Assembly (NCBI GenBank): GCA_910587925.1
Contig: CAJUOC010000045.1
Location: 1-11,927, forward strand
Origin: an uncultured Muribaculaceae bacterium
GTDB taxonomy: Bacteria; Bacteroidota; Bacteroidia; Bacteroidales; Muribaculaceae
Direction of reading: 5' to 3'
Length of the DNA: 11,927 nucleotides
The notes under the pieces were generated by a model. The model worked only from the letters and a program-made list of their open reading frames with translations, was not told where the DNA came from and searched no databases. This document shows positions 1 to 8,396 of the stretch, piece after piece (within the stretch, counting starts at the first letter, position 1; each line of letters opens with the position of its first letter). The position numbers were made by a program, and so were the translations under genes.

Positions 1-52
1 CAGTGACACAAGGATTTTCAGTCCTTTGCTCTACCAACTGAGCTATGGCACC
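1..52 (-). tRNA. tRNA-Phe (GAA), 3' part beyond window edge
   Basis: Read on the minus strand, the sequence folds as a tRNA. It has a 7-base 5' acceptor arm (GGTGCCA), then TA, a D-stem GCTC/GAGC around AGTTGGTA, and an anticodon stem AAGGA/TCCTT closing the 7-base loop CTGAAAA. The anticodon is GAA, which decodes phenylalanine codons. A 5-base variable loop (GTGTC) and the first bases of the T-stem follow, and then the window ends, so about 24 bases including the 3' acceptor strand are not visible. The gene lies 33 bases after the acyltransferase stop codon on the same strand and has its own upstream promoter match. Confidence 0.95.
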
Positions 53-66
53 TTGCTTTTGCGTTG

Positions 67-97
67 CAAAGGTAGGGGTTTATTTTTAATTGTGCAA
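67..97 (-). promoter_or_regulatory. Bacteroidota-type promoter for tRNA-Phe
   Basis: On the minus strand, TACCTTTG at 67-74 matches the Bacteroidota -7 element TAnnTTTG. TTG at 95-97 lies 20 bases upstream, within the usual spacing for the -33 element. The -7 element ends 14 bases before the tRNA 5' end, leaving room for a short leader. The -33 part lies inside the last codons of the acyltransferase gene, so the two transcription units are interleaved. The match is by consensus only. Confidence 0.7.
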
Positions 98-1090
98 GTT
101 ATTTTCGATTTTTTGGAGGATTATGTCGCTTAGGCGGCGTCGGATAGCATCTATTGGTATGGTAATTAGATAGATAGCCACAGCCAGCAGGAGGGCGGCG
201 AGGGTGAAGATGGCAAGGCTCTCGGTTGCCCAAAGGTGGCGCACGGCGGGCTTGATGAGACCACCCCACACGGGGGGTGTCTTGTGGAGGAGATAAACGG
301 CGAAGGCGGAGCGGGCGATGCGGCGTAAGTGGCGTGACTCGATATGCAGGGTATGGAACCAGCCGAACAGGGCTACTGTGGAGATGAGTACGAGGGGGGA
401 GTTGTATGCGTAGGCGCGGTCGGGCAGCCAGATGGCGCTCAGGGCTATGGCGACGGTGGCGGCAAGGTAGGCGCCCAGCAGGCTGCGGCGATGCCGGTGG
501 AGGCTCTCGACGCTGATGTGCAGGCGCATGTAGCGGGCGATGAGGTAGACCATTATGAGCTGCACGAGGGTATAGCCGGTGGGGTTGAATGGTGCGCGCC
601 ACCACCAGCCGCACCAGATGTTAAGGAGGATGAAGGCGGCAAGGAGGTTGCGGAATGTGTGCCGGGGCAGGGCTTCGGTGCCGGCGTTGAGCAATGGGCT
701 GAGGAGCATGAGTCCGAAGTAGGCGGGCACGTACCATAGGTCGGTATGGCTGAGCACGAGCCAGCTCTGCCACCACTGGGCCCAGGTGCAGCGTCCGGCC
801 AGCAACACGAGGGTGTATATGCCGACGGCATAGAACAGGCACTGGAACAGGTATGCTCCGACGCTGCGCCAGCGCAGGTGTATGCCGAAGTAGCCTGATA
901 TCATGGTAAAGCAGTTGACGCCGATGATTGCGGCGGCCTCGACTGTAATCTGCCATATGTCGCGGGCGCTGAGGGCTGCGATGCCGCCGGCGGTGTCGGG
1001 CATACCGAGCGAGGCGCCATCGATATGGACGGTGAGCACCATGAGCATGCTGATGATGCGGAGTAGCTCGATATTGGTCTGACGGGGCAC
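86..1090 (-). CDS. Membrane acyltransferase, acyltransferase-3 (OafA/WecH-like) family
   Basis: A 334-residue inner-membrane protein that probably transfers an acyl (often acetyl) group to an extracytoplasmic glycan or lipid. The N-terminus has the family pattern NIELLRIISMLMVLTVH, with a conserved basic residue (Arg11) and the candidate catalytic His22 at the end of the first helix. The family-like patches CFTMISGYFG (60-69), LWYVPAYFGLMLLSPLLN (118-135) and AVYLLHKTP (264-272) follow. About ten hydrophobic segments are visible (roughly 12-23, 48-68, 78-97, 118-135, 146-162, 174-186, 203-221, 231-247, 260-269 and 291-312). The start is GTG at 1088-1090, only 3 bases after the rodA stop, with no Shine-Dalgarno, which suggests translational coupling to rodA. 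Placement at the end of the Rod cluster hints at cell-envelope modification, but the substrate is unknown. Family assignment is confident; specific function is not. Confidence 0.85.
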   Translation of the reverse strand: MPRQTNIELLRIISMLMVLTVHIDGASLGMPDTAGGIAALSARDIWQITVEAAAIIGVNCFTMISGYFGIHLRWRSVGAYLFQCLFYAVGIYTLVLLAGRCTWAQWWQSWLVLSHTDLWYVPAYFGLMLLSPLLNAGTEALPRHTFRNLLAAFILLNIWCGWWWRAPFNPTGYTLVQLIMVYLIARYMRLHISVESLHRHRRSLLGAYLAATVAIALSAIWLPDRAYAYNSPLVLISTVALFGWFHTLHIESRHLRRIARSAFAVYLLHKTPPVWGGLIKPAVRHLWATESLAIFTLAALLLAVAIYLITIPIDAIRRRLSDIILQKIENNLHN

Positions 1091-1093
1091 GGG

Positions 1094-2557
1094 TCAGGAG
1101 TATGATTTGCGGGCGGCGTCGAGCCGCAGCAGGATAAAGAGCAGCAGGGTGAATCCCCACAGCGACGAGCCGCCGTAGCTGAAGAATGGCAGGGGGATGC
1201 CTATGACGGGGCACAGGCCGATGACCATGCCGATGTTGATGCAGAAGTGGAAGATGAAGTAGGAGGCGACGCAGTATGCGTATACGCGCCCGAAGGGCCG
1301 GGGCTGGCGCTCGGCGATGGCTATGATGCGCAGTATAAGGGCGAGGTAGAGCCCGACGACGGCCACGGCGCCGAGGAAGCCTTCTTCCTCGCCGATGGTG
1401 CAGAATATGAAGTCGGTATGCTGCTCGGGCACGTACTTGAGCTTGGTCTGTGTGCCGTTGAGAAATCCTTTGCCGCTGAAGCCGCCTGAGCCGATGGCGA
1501 TCTTTGACTGGTTGACGTTGTAGCCGGCGCCGCGGAGGTCTTCCTCAATGCCGAGCACGACGCGGATGCGCTGCTGCTGATGGGGCTGGAGCTGGCCGAA
1601 TGCTATGCCGACCGAGAACATAAACCCGACGGCGACGGCGGCTGTGCCGACGGGTATGAGCAGCCGTGAGCGATGCCGCTTGATGGCCTCGACCACGAGG
1701 TACACGCATGCCACGCCGACGGCGCCGATGAGCACGGCGCGCCCGGGCACGGCGACTCCGCACGGCCCCCACAGCACCCACGACACGAGCAGTACGCCGC
1801 CAAACCATATGACCAGATTGCGGGTGAGCTCGAGGCGACGGTCGTAAATAAAGGCCATGCCCGACATGATGAGCATCACCAGCACGACCACCACGACCTC
1901 GCCGGCGGGCACTCCCATCAGGGCGGCGTCGGTAAACTTGATGGTGACGACAAACACGACCACGGCCAGCGCAGCGGCGAAGAGTATCAGCCCGCTCATA
2001 CCCTCGCGGTAGAGCACAAAGAAGAGGGCCAGGAAGGTCAGAGCCGAGCCGGTCTCGTTTTGCAGCAGTATGAATACGATGGGCAGCAGTATGATGAGGA
2101 TGGCGCGCACGTAGTTGCCCATGCGGGCATTGAGCACAAAATTGTATGTGCTGAAGAGTTTGGCCAGGGCGAGCGCCGTGGCTACCTTGGCAAACTCGGC
2201 CGGCTGCAGGCTCATCGGCCCGAGCGATATCCACGAGCGCGAACCCTTGATATCATGGGCGATAAACGGCGTGATTATCAACACCACCAGCAGCACGATG
2301 TATATCGGATATGCGTATGTCTCGTATGTGCGGGCGTCGGTGAGAAGCACCACGAAGCCCAGCACCAGGCCGAGCCCTATCCAGCGCAGCTGCTTGCCCG
2401 AAAACTCGTCGAAGGAGAGTATCGACGCATTGTCGAAGTCGTAGCTGGCGGCATAGATGCTCACGGCGCCGGCGAGCACCATGGCCAGGTAGATGAAGAC
2501 GGTGACCCAGTCGAGATGACGGAATACCGAGGGCGACTTATCGTTTTGCTGTGCCAT
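1094..2557 (-). CDS. rodA: RodA, SEDS-family peptidoglycan glycosyltransferase
   Basis: A 487-residue polytopic membrane protein that polymerises lipid II into glycan strands for side-wall growth, working with PBP2 (mrdA, just upstream). SEDS hallmarks are clear: SRSWISLG with Trp109, then QPAEFAK (118-124); NQSKIAIGSGGFSGKGF (349-365); the extracytoplasmic loop VPEQHTDFIF with Asp382, which aligns with the catalytic aspartate known in RodA; and the C-terminal signature GIPLPFFSYGGSS (453-465). It is about 110 residues longer than the roughly 370-residue E. coli protein. The extra length lies in the middle (about 190-325) and holds several additional hydrophobic segments. I recall long RodA proteins as usual in Bacteroidales. 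The ATG start overlaps the end of mrdA by 20 bases, so the two partner enzymes are made from one message. Confidence is very high. Confidence 0.97.
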   Translation of the reverse strand: MAQQNDKSPSVFRHLDWVTVFIYLAMVLAGAVSIYAASYDFDNASILSFDEFSGKQLRWIGLGLVLGFVVLLTDARTYETYAYPIYIVLLVVLIITPFIAHDIKGSRSWISLGPMSLQPAEFAKVATALALAKLFSTYNFVLNARMGNYVRAILIILLPIVFILLQNETGSALTFLALFFVLYREGMSGLILFAAALAVVVFVVTIKFTDAALMGVPAGEVVVVVLVMLIMSGMAFIYDRRLELTRNLVIWFGGVLLVSWVLWGPCGVAVPGRAVLIGAVGVACVYLVVEAIKRHRSRLLIPVGTAAVAVGFMFSVGIAFGQLQPHQQQRIRVVLGIEEDLRGAGYNVNQSKIAIGSGGFSGKGFLNGTQTKLKYVPEQHTDFIFCTIGEEEGFLGAVAVVGLYLALILRIIAIAERQPRPFGRVYAYCVASYFIFHFCINIGMVIGLCPVIGIPLPFFSYGGSSLWGFTLLLFILLRLDAARKSYS

Positions 2558-4394
2558 AGTTGATCGATGTATTGAGCATCTGCTCTTCCATGTATTTGCG
2601 CGAGGGTGATATGGAGTCGCACAGATACTTCTCCATCACCAGCGACCCGATGGGCACGCCGAATGTGGCGCCCCAGCCGCCGGCCTCGACATATACGGCC
2701 ACGGCTATCTTGGGGTCGTCGTAGGGGGCAAAACCCATGAAGGCCGAGTGGTCTTTACCATGCGGATTCTGCGCCGTGCCGGTCTTGCCCGCGACTTCCA
2801 TGCCGGGGATGGCCGCGCGGCGGCATGTACCGCCGAGCACTGCCATATGCATACCCTCGGCGACTTCATGATACCACTTTTCGTCGACAGTCGGGCGGCG
2901 GGGCTCCAGCAGCCCGGCGGGCATCACGGTGTCTTGAATCGCCTTGACCACGTGAGGCGTGATGAAGTGGCCGCGGTTGGCGATGGTGGCCGACAGGTTG
3001 GCTATCTGAAGCGGAGTGGCGAGTATCTCGCCCTGGCCGATCGACACCGATATCACGGTGTTTGCGCTCCAGTGACCCTCGCCGTAAAATTTATTGTAAA
3101 ACTTGGCGTTGGGCAGGAATCCGCGGCTCTCGTGGGGGAGATCGACGCCGAGCTTGTATCCGTAGCCCATCGACACCAGGTGCTTTTTCCACACCTCGAA
3201 GGCATCGGCCGACGTGCCGTACTTGCTGCGGCGGTCTATCATATTTTTAAATCCCCAGCAGAAGTATGCGTTGCACGACGTCTGCAGCGCCGGCTTGAGC
3301 GGCAGCGGGGAGCCATGGCTGTGGCAGCCCACGCGCAGGCCGCCGTTGATATAGCCGTGATAGCAGGGGTACGGGGTGGCCGGGGTGATGATGCCCTCCT
3401 GGAGGAAAATCAGGCCCTGGGTGGGCTTGAACGTCGAGCCGGGGGGATATGCGCCGCCCAGGGCGCGGTCAAAGAGTGGCATGGCGCCGTCGCGGGTAAG
3501 CTCCTTGTAATTGCGCCCGCGGTTGCGCCCGACCAGCAGCCGGGGGTCGTAGCCGGGAGCCGATACCAGGCAGAGTATCTCGCCCGTATGGGGCTCGATG
3601 GCCACCACTGCGCCGCGCTTGCCCTGCATCAGAGCCTCAGCATACTGCTGCAGCTTGATATCGATGCTCAGGGTGAGGTCGCGGCCCGACACGGGCGCGA
3701 TGTCGCGCGCGCCGCCCTCGTAGCGGCCCTGTATGCGGCCACGGGCATCGCGGATGAGCACCTCCACACCCTTGACGCCGCGCAGATACGGCTCGTATGA
3801 GCGCTCGACGCCCAGGTCGCCGGTGTAGTCGCCGGGCGAGTAGTATGAGTCGGCGTCGATGTCGTCGCCGTTGACCTCGCGCAGGTTGCCCAGCACGTTG
3901 GCCGCGGCGGCATAGTTGTACTGGCGCAGTATGCGCTTCTGTATGAAGAATCCCGGGAAGCGGTACAGCTTTTCCTGCAGCCGCCCGTAGTCCTGGCTCG
4001 ACAGCTGCGATATGAGGCGCTGGGGCGTGTACGACGAGTAGCCGGGGTTGAGCCGGCGGTCGCGCATGTCGGCAAAGCGCTTGCGCAGGGCATCGGGAGT
4101 GATGTTGAGAGTGCGGCAGAAGTCCAGCGTGTCAAAAGGCTGCACGTCGCGCGGTATGAGCATCACATCGTATGCCGGCTGATTGTACACCACCAGCTCG
4201 CCCTTGCGGTCATACATCAGGCCGCGCGAGGGATAGACGGTCTTCTTCAGGAAGGCATTGGAGTCGGCCGAGAGCTTGTAGCGCTCGTCGTTGAGTTGCA
4301 GGTCAAAGAGGCGGAAGGCGTATATGAGGGCAATAAGCACTATGAAGCCTCCGATCACATACTTGCGTTTCTCGAGCTTATAGTCTTTTCTCAC
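2538..4394 (-). CDS. mrdA: Penicillin-binding protein 2, peptidoglycan transpeptidase
   Basis: A 618-residue class B penicillin-binding protein that cross-links peptidoglycan during elongation and partners RodA. It has a short cytoplasmic tail, one membrane anchor (about 12-30), a pedestal domain beginning near YPSRGLMYDRKG (54-64), and a C-terminal transpeptidase domain from about 255. The three active-site motifs are intact: SxxK at Ser320-Thr-Phe-Lys323, SxN at Ser373-Cys-Asn375, and KTG at 537-539 in AGKTGTAQ. The start is GTG at 4392-4394; no in-frame ATG lies near it, and the N-terminus RKDYKLEKRKYVIGG matches my recollection of Bacteroidales PBP2. The gene overlaps the end of mreD by 17 bases. 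A Cys/His group (Cys344, His346, Cys357, His358, His360, Cys374) surrounds the SxN motif and could bind zinc. Located in the inner membrane with the catalytic domain in the periplasm. Confidence 0.97.
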   Translation of the reverse strand: MRKDYKLEKRKYVIGGFIVLIALIYAFRLFDLQLNDERYKLSADSNAFLKKTVYPSRGLMYDRKGELVVYNQPAYDVMLIPRDVQPFDTLDFCRTLNITPDALRKRFADMRDRRLNPGYSSYTPQRLISQLSSQDYGRLQEKLYRFPGFFIQKRILRQYNYAAAANVLGNLREVNGDDIDADSYYSPGDYTGDLGVERSYEPYLRGVKGVEVLIRDARGRIQGRYEGGARDIAPVSGRDLTLSIDIKLQQYAEALMQGKRGAVVAIEPHTGEILCLVSAPGYDPRLLVGRNRGRNYKELTRDGAMPLFDRALGGAYPPGSTFKPTQGLIFLQEGIITPATPYPCYHGYINGGLRVGCHSHGSPLPLKPALQTSCNAYFCWGFKNMIDRRSKYGTSADAFEVWKKHLVSMGYGYKLGVDLPHESRGFLPNAKFYNKFYGEGHWSANTVISVSIGQGEILATPLQIANLSATIANRGHFITPHVVKAIQDTVMPAGLLEPRRPTVDEKWYHEVAEGMHMAVLGGTCRRAAIPGMEVAGKTGTAQNPHGKDHSAFMGFAPYDDPKIAVAVYVEAGGWGATFGVPIGSLVMEKYLCDSISPSRKYMEEQMLNTSINYGTAKR

Positions 4395-4896
4395 GGCGGC
4401 TACCCAGGCTGGCTATGGCGTAAACAATCACAAATGTAAAGACGCTGCTCGCGAGTGTGCGCAGCATAAACAGGCGCAGGCTGAAGACGCGCATACTCTC
4501 GATGGCAAAGACCATCAGGCAGTATAGCACACACATCGTCAGGGCATACTTCATGTAAGCCGCGGCGCCCATGGTGCGCGGCGACGGGCGCTGCTCGGCC
4601 AGGTCGTTGTCTGAGGCGATGTAGAGATGAAACACCGGCCGGCGTACAAAGGCAAGCAGGGTGCAGGCGATGGTGTTGACGCCCGGCGTGTCGCTCAGTA
4701 TGTCGATGCTGAGCCCGGTGAGAAAGCCCACCGTCATGGCCACATTGGCGCTGAAAGTCACCGGCAGCGATATCACCATGAATACAAATACCAGCGGCAC
4801 TGCCACGTTGAAAAGCACCAGGTGGTTGAAAAACAGTGCCTGGGCCGGCACAAGCACCAGGTAAGTCAGCAGCAGCGAGAGATATGTCTTGCTCAT
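4378..4896 (-). CDS. mreD: MreD, rod shape-determining membrane protein
   Basis: A 172-residue, strongly hydrophobic protein with about six predicted membrane helices (roughly 5-20, 33-44, 49-66, 72-85, 113-131 and 146-164). The patch GLSIDILSDTPGVNTIACTL (61-80) fits the MreD family pattern of Gly, Asp and Gly around a helix break. MreD bridges MreC and the RodA-PBP2 synthase in the inner membrane. The sequence alone is weakly conserved, so the call leans on size, topology and position between mreC and mrdA. The start ATG shares the ATGA overlap (4893-4896) with the mreC stop, and the C-terminus (SRREKRL) overlaps the mrdA start. No truncation is seen. Confidence 0.93.
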   Translation of the reverse strand: MSKTYLSLLLTYLVLVPAQALFFNHLVLFNVAVPLVFVFMVISLPVTFSANVAMTVGFLTGLSIDILSDTPGVNTIACTLLAFVRRPVFHLYIASDNDLAEQRPSPRTMGAAAYMKYALTMCVLYCLMVFAIESMRVFSLRLFMLRTLASSVFTFVIVYAIASLGSRREKRL

Positions 4897-5759
4897 AGCG
4901 CGGCAGGGTCGGAGGTCGAGGCGGTCGACCGTAATTCTAACGAGTCTACTTCGGCGTGCATGTTGTTGCGCACCACCTGCACATTGCTCAGGCGGGTGAA
5001 GTCGGCAAAGAGCTTCACACGCAGCGTGAAGAAGTTTTCCTTATGATCCTTGTGGTCCTCGAGTATCTCGCCCACGGGCAGGCCGGCGGGGAAGATGGCC
5101 GAGTAGCCGGAGGTCACCACTGTGTCGCCGGCGGTAAACACCGTATGGCGCGGCAGCTCCTCGAGCAGCGCCACCGACGGGTCCTCGCCGTCCCATACCA
5201 GCGAGCCGAAGTGCTCGCTGCCCTGTATCTTGCAGGATAGCTTGAAGTTGGGGTTGAGCAGCGAGATGACGCGCGCGTAGTGGGGCGACACGGTGCTCAC
5301 CGTGCCCACCACACCCGAGTGGTCTATCACACCCATCTCGGGCTGCACCCCGTCGAGGGCGCCGCGGTCGATGGTGAGATAGTTGAACGGATGGTGGATG
5401 GAGTTGTTGATGACATTGGCCACCACAAACTCAAAATGCCCCACCGAGTCGGCCACCTGCATGGTGTCGGCAAAGGTCTGCAGCCGCAGCTCGCGCACCT
5501 GCTCGCGCAGATTCACCACCTCGGCTTCCAGAGTGGCGTTGCGGCGGTTGAGGTCGGCGTTGGTCTCGCGCAAGGCAAAGTACGAGCTCACATTGTTGCC
5601 GGCGTCGTACATCCCCGCGGCGACGGCCGATGCCGACGTGAGCCAGAGGTGCTGACGGTACGGGTCGCTGCGAAACAGCAGCCAGCCGCCGGCCACCAGA
5701 TAGATGACCAGCACAAACCACTTGCTGTAGTTGCGGATGAAATCGAGGAGGTCTTTCAT
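4893..5759 (-). CDS. mreC: MreC, rod shape-determining periplasmic scaffold
   Basis: A 288-residue bitopic protein. A short cytoplasmic tail is followed by one membrane anchor (about 14-29, WFVLVIYLVAGGWLLF) and a coiled-coil stretch (about 62-97, rich in Glu, Arg, Asn and Leu) that mediates dimerisation in the family. Two beta-rich periplasmic domains (about 110-265) follow, containing the family-typical GDTVVTSGYSAIFPAGLPVG (211-230). MreC activates PBP2-RodA and connects it to MreB filaments. The tail after about residue 268 looks unstructured and rich in Ser, Thr and Ala. The gene starts 35 bases after mreB and ends in a 4-base ATGA overlap with mreD, a standard sign of coupled translation. 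Length is normal for Bacteroidales MreC. Confidence 0.96.
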   Translation of the reverse strand: MKDLLDFIRNYSKWFVLVIYLVAGGWLLFRSDPYRQHLWLTSASAVAAGMYDAGNNVSSYFALRETNADLNRRNATLEAEVVNLREQVRELRLQTFADTMQVADSVGHFEFVVANVINNSIHHPFNYLTIDRGALDGVQPEMGVIDHSGVVGTVSTVSPHYARVISLLNPNFKLSCKIQGSEHFGSLVWDGEDPSVALLEELPRHTVFTAGDTVVTSGYSAIFPAGLPVGEILEDHKDHKENFFTLRVKLFADFTRLSNVQVVRNNMHAEVDSLELRSTASTSDPAAL

Positions 5760-5794
5760 GCAGCGCTCGACCGGCTACGGCACGCAGCCGTGGC

Positions 5795-6814
5795 TCAGCG
5801 GATGAGGAAGGAGAACTTGTCGATATTCTTCAGCGCCACCCCGGTACCCTTGGCCACCGACAGCAGCGGATCCTCGGCGATGTGGAACTGTATACCGATC
5901 TTGTCGGTAAAGCGCTTGTCCAGACCGCGCAGCAGCGCGCCGCCGCCGGCCAGATAGATACCGTTGCGCACCAGGTCGGCGTACAGCTCCGGCGGGGTCT
6001 GCTCCAGAGCGCTCAGCACGGCAGCCTCAATCTTCGAGATAGTCTTCTCGATGCAGTGGCTGATTTCCTGATAGCTCACGGGCACCTCCATGGGCAGGGC
6101 GGTCATCATGTTGGGGCCGTGCACGATATAGTCGTCGGGCGGAGTCTCCAGCTCGGTGAGGGCAGAGCCCACGTGCATCTTGATCTGCTCGGCCGTGCGC
6201 ACACCCACGCGCACATTGTGGGCGCGGCGCATGTGATTCTGTATATCCTCGGTCAGGTCGTCGCCGGCCACCTGGATGCTCTTGTTAGACACGATACCGC
6301 CCAGCGATATCACGGCAATCTCGGTCGTACCGCCGCCTATGTCGACAATCATGTTGCCCTCGGGAGCCTCCACGTCCATGCCGATACCCAGGGCGGCAGC
6401 CATAGGCTCGTAGATCATGTACACGTCGCGGCCGCCGGCGTGCTCCGACGAGTCGCGCACGGCGCGTATCTCCACCTCGGTCGAGCCAGAGGGGATACCC
6501 ACCACCATGCGCAGCGACGGCGAGAACCAGTTGCTCTTGCTGCTGGCCTTCTTCACCAGGCCGCGTATCATCAGCTCAGCCGCATTGAAGTCGGCGATGA
6601 CGCCTTTGCGCAGAGGGCGCACAGTGCGTATACCCTGCGGATTCTTGCCCTCCATGAGGTGAGCCTCGGTGCCGACGGCGATGAGCTTGTCGGTGCGGTT
6701 GTCCAGAGCCACTATCGAAGGCTCGTTGATGACAATCTTATCATTGTGGATTATAATCGTGTTGGCAGTGCCAAGGTCGATTGCAATCTCTTTTGTGAGT
6801 GAGAAAAGTCCCAT
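5795..6814 (-). CDS. mreB: MreB, actin-like rod shape-determining protein
   Basis: A 339-residue bacterial actin that forms membrane-associated filaments in the cytoplasm and steers the elongation complex. The nucleotide-binding motifs are all present: phosphate-1 IDLGTANT (12-19), connect-1 YEPMAAALG (135-143), phosphate-2 VDIGGGTTE (157-165) and the adenosine loop YLAGGGALLRGL (287-298). The N-terminus MGLFSLTKEIAIDLG lacks a long amphipathic helix but begins with a short hydrophobic stretch that could aid membrane contact. The length is standard. It is the first gene of the Rod cluster and lies 46 bases after purH. I found no TAnnTTTG match in that gap, so co-transcription with purH is plausible. 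Confidence is very high. Confidence 0.98.
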   Translation of the reverse strand: MGLFSLTKEIAIDLGTANTIIIHNDKIVINEPSIVALDNRTDKLIAVGTEAHLMEGKNPQGIRTVRPLRKGVIADFNAAELMIRGLVKKASSKSNWFSPSLRMVVGIPSGSTEVEIRAVRDSSEHAGGRDVYMIYEPMAAALGIGMDVEAPEGNMIVDIGGGTTEIAVISLGGIVSNKSIQVAGDDLTEDIQNHMRRAHNVRVGVRTAEQIKMHVGSALTELETPPDDYIVHGPNMMTALPMEVPVSYQEISHCIEKTISKIEAAVLSALEQTPPELYADLVRNGIYLAGGGALLRGLDKRFTDKIGIQFHIAEDPLLSVAKGTGVALKNIDKFSFLIR

Positions 6815-6860
6815 TTGTGACTGTGTTGTGAATGTGTGTTTTGAGAAGAGAGAGTATACA

Positions 6861-8396
6861 TTAGTGACGGAAGTGGCGGAAGCCCGTCATCACCATCGTG
6901 ATGCCATGCTCGCGGCAGTACTCCACCGAGTCGGTGTCGCGTATCGAGCCGCCGGGCTGTATCACAGAGTCGACGCCGGCTCCGTGGGCTATCTCCACAC
7001 AGTCGGCAAAGGGGAAGAATGCATCCGAGGCCATGGTCGCGCCCTTGAGGTCAAAGCCGAAAGAGCCGGCCTTCTCGATGGCGTGGCGCAGGGCATCGAC
7101 GCGCGAGGTCTGACCCACACCGCTGGCCAGCAGCTGGCCGCCGCGGGCCAGCACGATGGCGTTGCTCTTGGAGTGCTTCACTATCTTGTTGGCAAAAATC
7201 ATGTCGGCGATGCGCTCCTCGGTCAGCTCACCCGACACGACCTTCAGGTCGTCGGCAGTCTCGGCCTTGAGGTCGCGCTGCTGCACCAGAGTGCCGTTGA
7301 GAGCGGTGCGCACAGTCATGGCGGGCAGCTCGCAAGGCTTGCGGCGCAGGATTATGCGGTTTTTCTTCTGAGTGAGTATCGCCAGGGCATCGTCGGTGTA
7401 TCCCGGGGCAATCACCACCTCAAAAAATATCTTGTGCATCTCCTCGGCAGTGGCGGCATCCACCTCGCGGTTGGCGATGATCACACCGCCGAAAGCCGAC
7501 ACGGGATCGCCGGCCAGCGCATCGCGCCAGGCATCGGCCAGAGTGCCGCGCGTCGACAGACCGCAGGCATTGTTGTGCTTGAGGATAGCCACAGTCGGGC
7601 CGTCGCTCTCAAACTCATTGATGAGGTTGACCGCCGCATCGATGTCGAGCAGATTGTTGTACGAAATCTCCTTGCCGTGGAGCTGGTCGAAAAGCCGGTC
7701 AAGACGCCCGAAGAAGTGAGCCTCCTGATGAGGATTCTCGCCATAGCGCAGGCTCGACTCGCCGTCGATGGCAAGGCGCAGCGCGCCGGCCTCGCCGGCC
7801 GTCTGCGTGGCAAAATAGTTGAAGATTGCCGAGTCATAGCCGCTCGACACCGCAAAAGCCTCGCGGGCAAGCAGCAGACGCTCCGCCTCAGTGGTCGAGG
7901 CGCCATGCTCGTCGATGAAGCCGCGCAGCAGCCCGTACTGAGCCTTCGAAGCCACGATAGCCACATCGGCATAATTCTTGGCAGCGGCGCGTATGAGCGA
8001 TATGCCGCCTATGTCGATTTTCTCGATGATATCAGCGTGGGAAGCGCCCGACGCCACAGTCTGCTCAAAAGGATACAAATCCACGATCACCAGGTCAATC
8101 TCCGGGATAGCAAGACTCGCCATCGTATCCACATCCTCCTGCAGCGAGCGACGGCCAAGAATACCGCCAAACACCTTGGGATGCAGAGTCTTCACACGGC
8201 CGCCCAGGATCGAAGGGTAGCCGGTGAGGTCTTCGACCGCCTCACAGGGCAGGCCGAGGCCTTCGATAAACGAGCGGGTACCGCCCGTAGAGAGAAACTT
8301 CACGCCGTCTGCGGCGAGAGCCTTGATGATTTCGTCGAGGCCGTCCTTATGAAATACGGACACCAGGGCCGTCTTGATTTTTTTGAGCTGAGGCAT
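6861..8396 (-). CDS. purH: PurH, AICAR transformylase / IMP cyclohydrolase
   Basis: A 511-residue bifunctional enzyme for the last two steps of de novo IMP synthesis in the cytoplasm: formylation of AICAR using 10-formyl-THF, then ring closure to IMP. The N-terminal cyclohydrolase domain (about 1-150) starts IKTALVSVFHKDGL and carries STGGT, GGRVKTLHP and KIDIGG. The transformylase domain follows, with YGENPHQ and the catalytic pair Lys273-His274 in ILKHNNACG. The C-terminal part includes SNAIVLARG, ASGVGQTSR and VIQPGGSIRD, and the protein ends RHFRH. I chose ATG at 8394-8396. An in-frame TTG at 8418-8420 would add eight residues, but it sits about where transcription should begin downstream of the -7 element. 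The length matches my recollection of Bacteroides PurH (about 507). No riboswitch is possible in the roughly 20-base leader. Confidence 0.97.
   Translation of the reverse strand: MPQLKKIKTALVSVFHKDGLDEIIKALAADGVKFLSTGGTRSFIEGLGLPCEAVEDLTGYPSILGGRVKTLHPKVFGGILGRRSLQEDVDTMASLAIPEIDLVIVDLYPFEQTVASGASHADIIEKIDIGGISLIRAAAKNYADVAIVASKAQYGLLRGFIDEHGASTTEAERLLLAREAFAVSSGYDSAIFNYFATQTAGEAGALRLAIDGESSLRYGENPHQEAHFFGRLDRLFDQLHGKEISYNNLLDIDAAVNLINEFESDGPTVAILKHNNACGLSTRGTLADAWRDALAGDPVSAFGGVIIANREVDAATAEEMHKIFFEVVIAPGYTDDALAILTQKKNRIILRRKPCELPAMTVRTALNGTLVQQRDLKAETADDLKVVSGELTEERIADMIFANKIVKHSKSNAIVLARGGQLLASGVGQTSRVDALRHAIEKAGSFGFDLKGATMASDAFFPFADCVEIAHGAGVDSVIQPGGSIRDTDSVEYCREHGITMVMTGFRHFRH

Noticed and set aside
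1673..3800. Long plus-strand open frames opposite rodA and mrdA
   Set aside because: They are shadows of well-supported genes, rich in His, Gly, Ala and Arg with no domain pattern.
5772..5790. A small inverted repeat (CGGCT/AGCCG) in the mreB-mreC gap
   Set aside because: The stem is only 5 bp with a 9-base loop and no T-run, too weak to call a terminator or attenuator.
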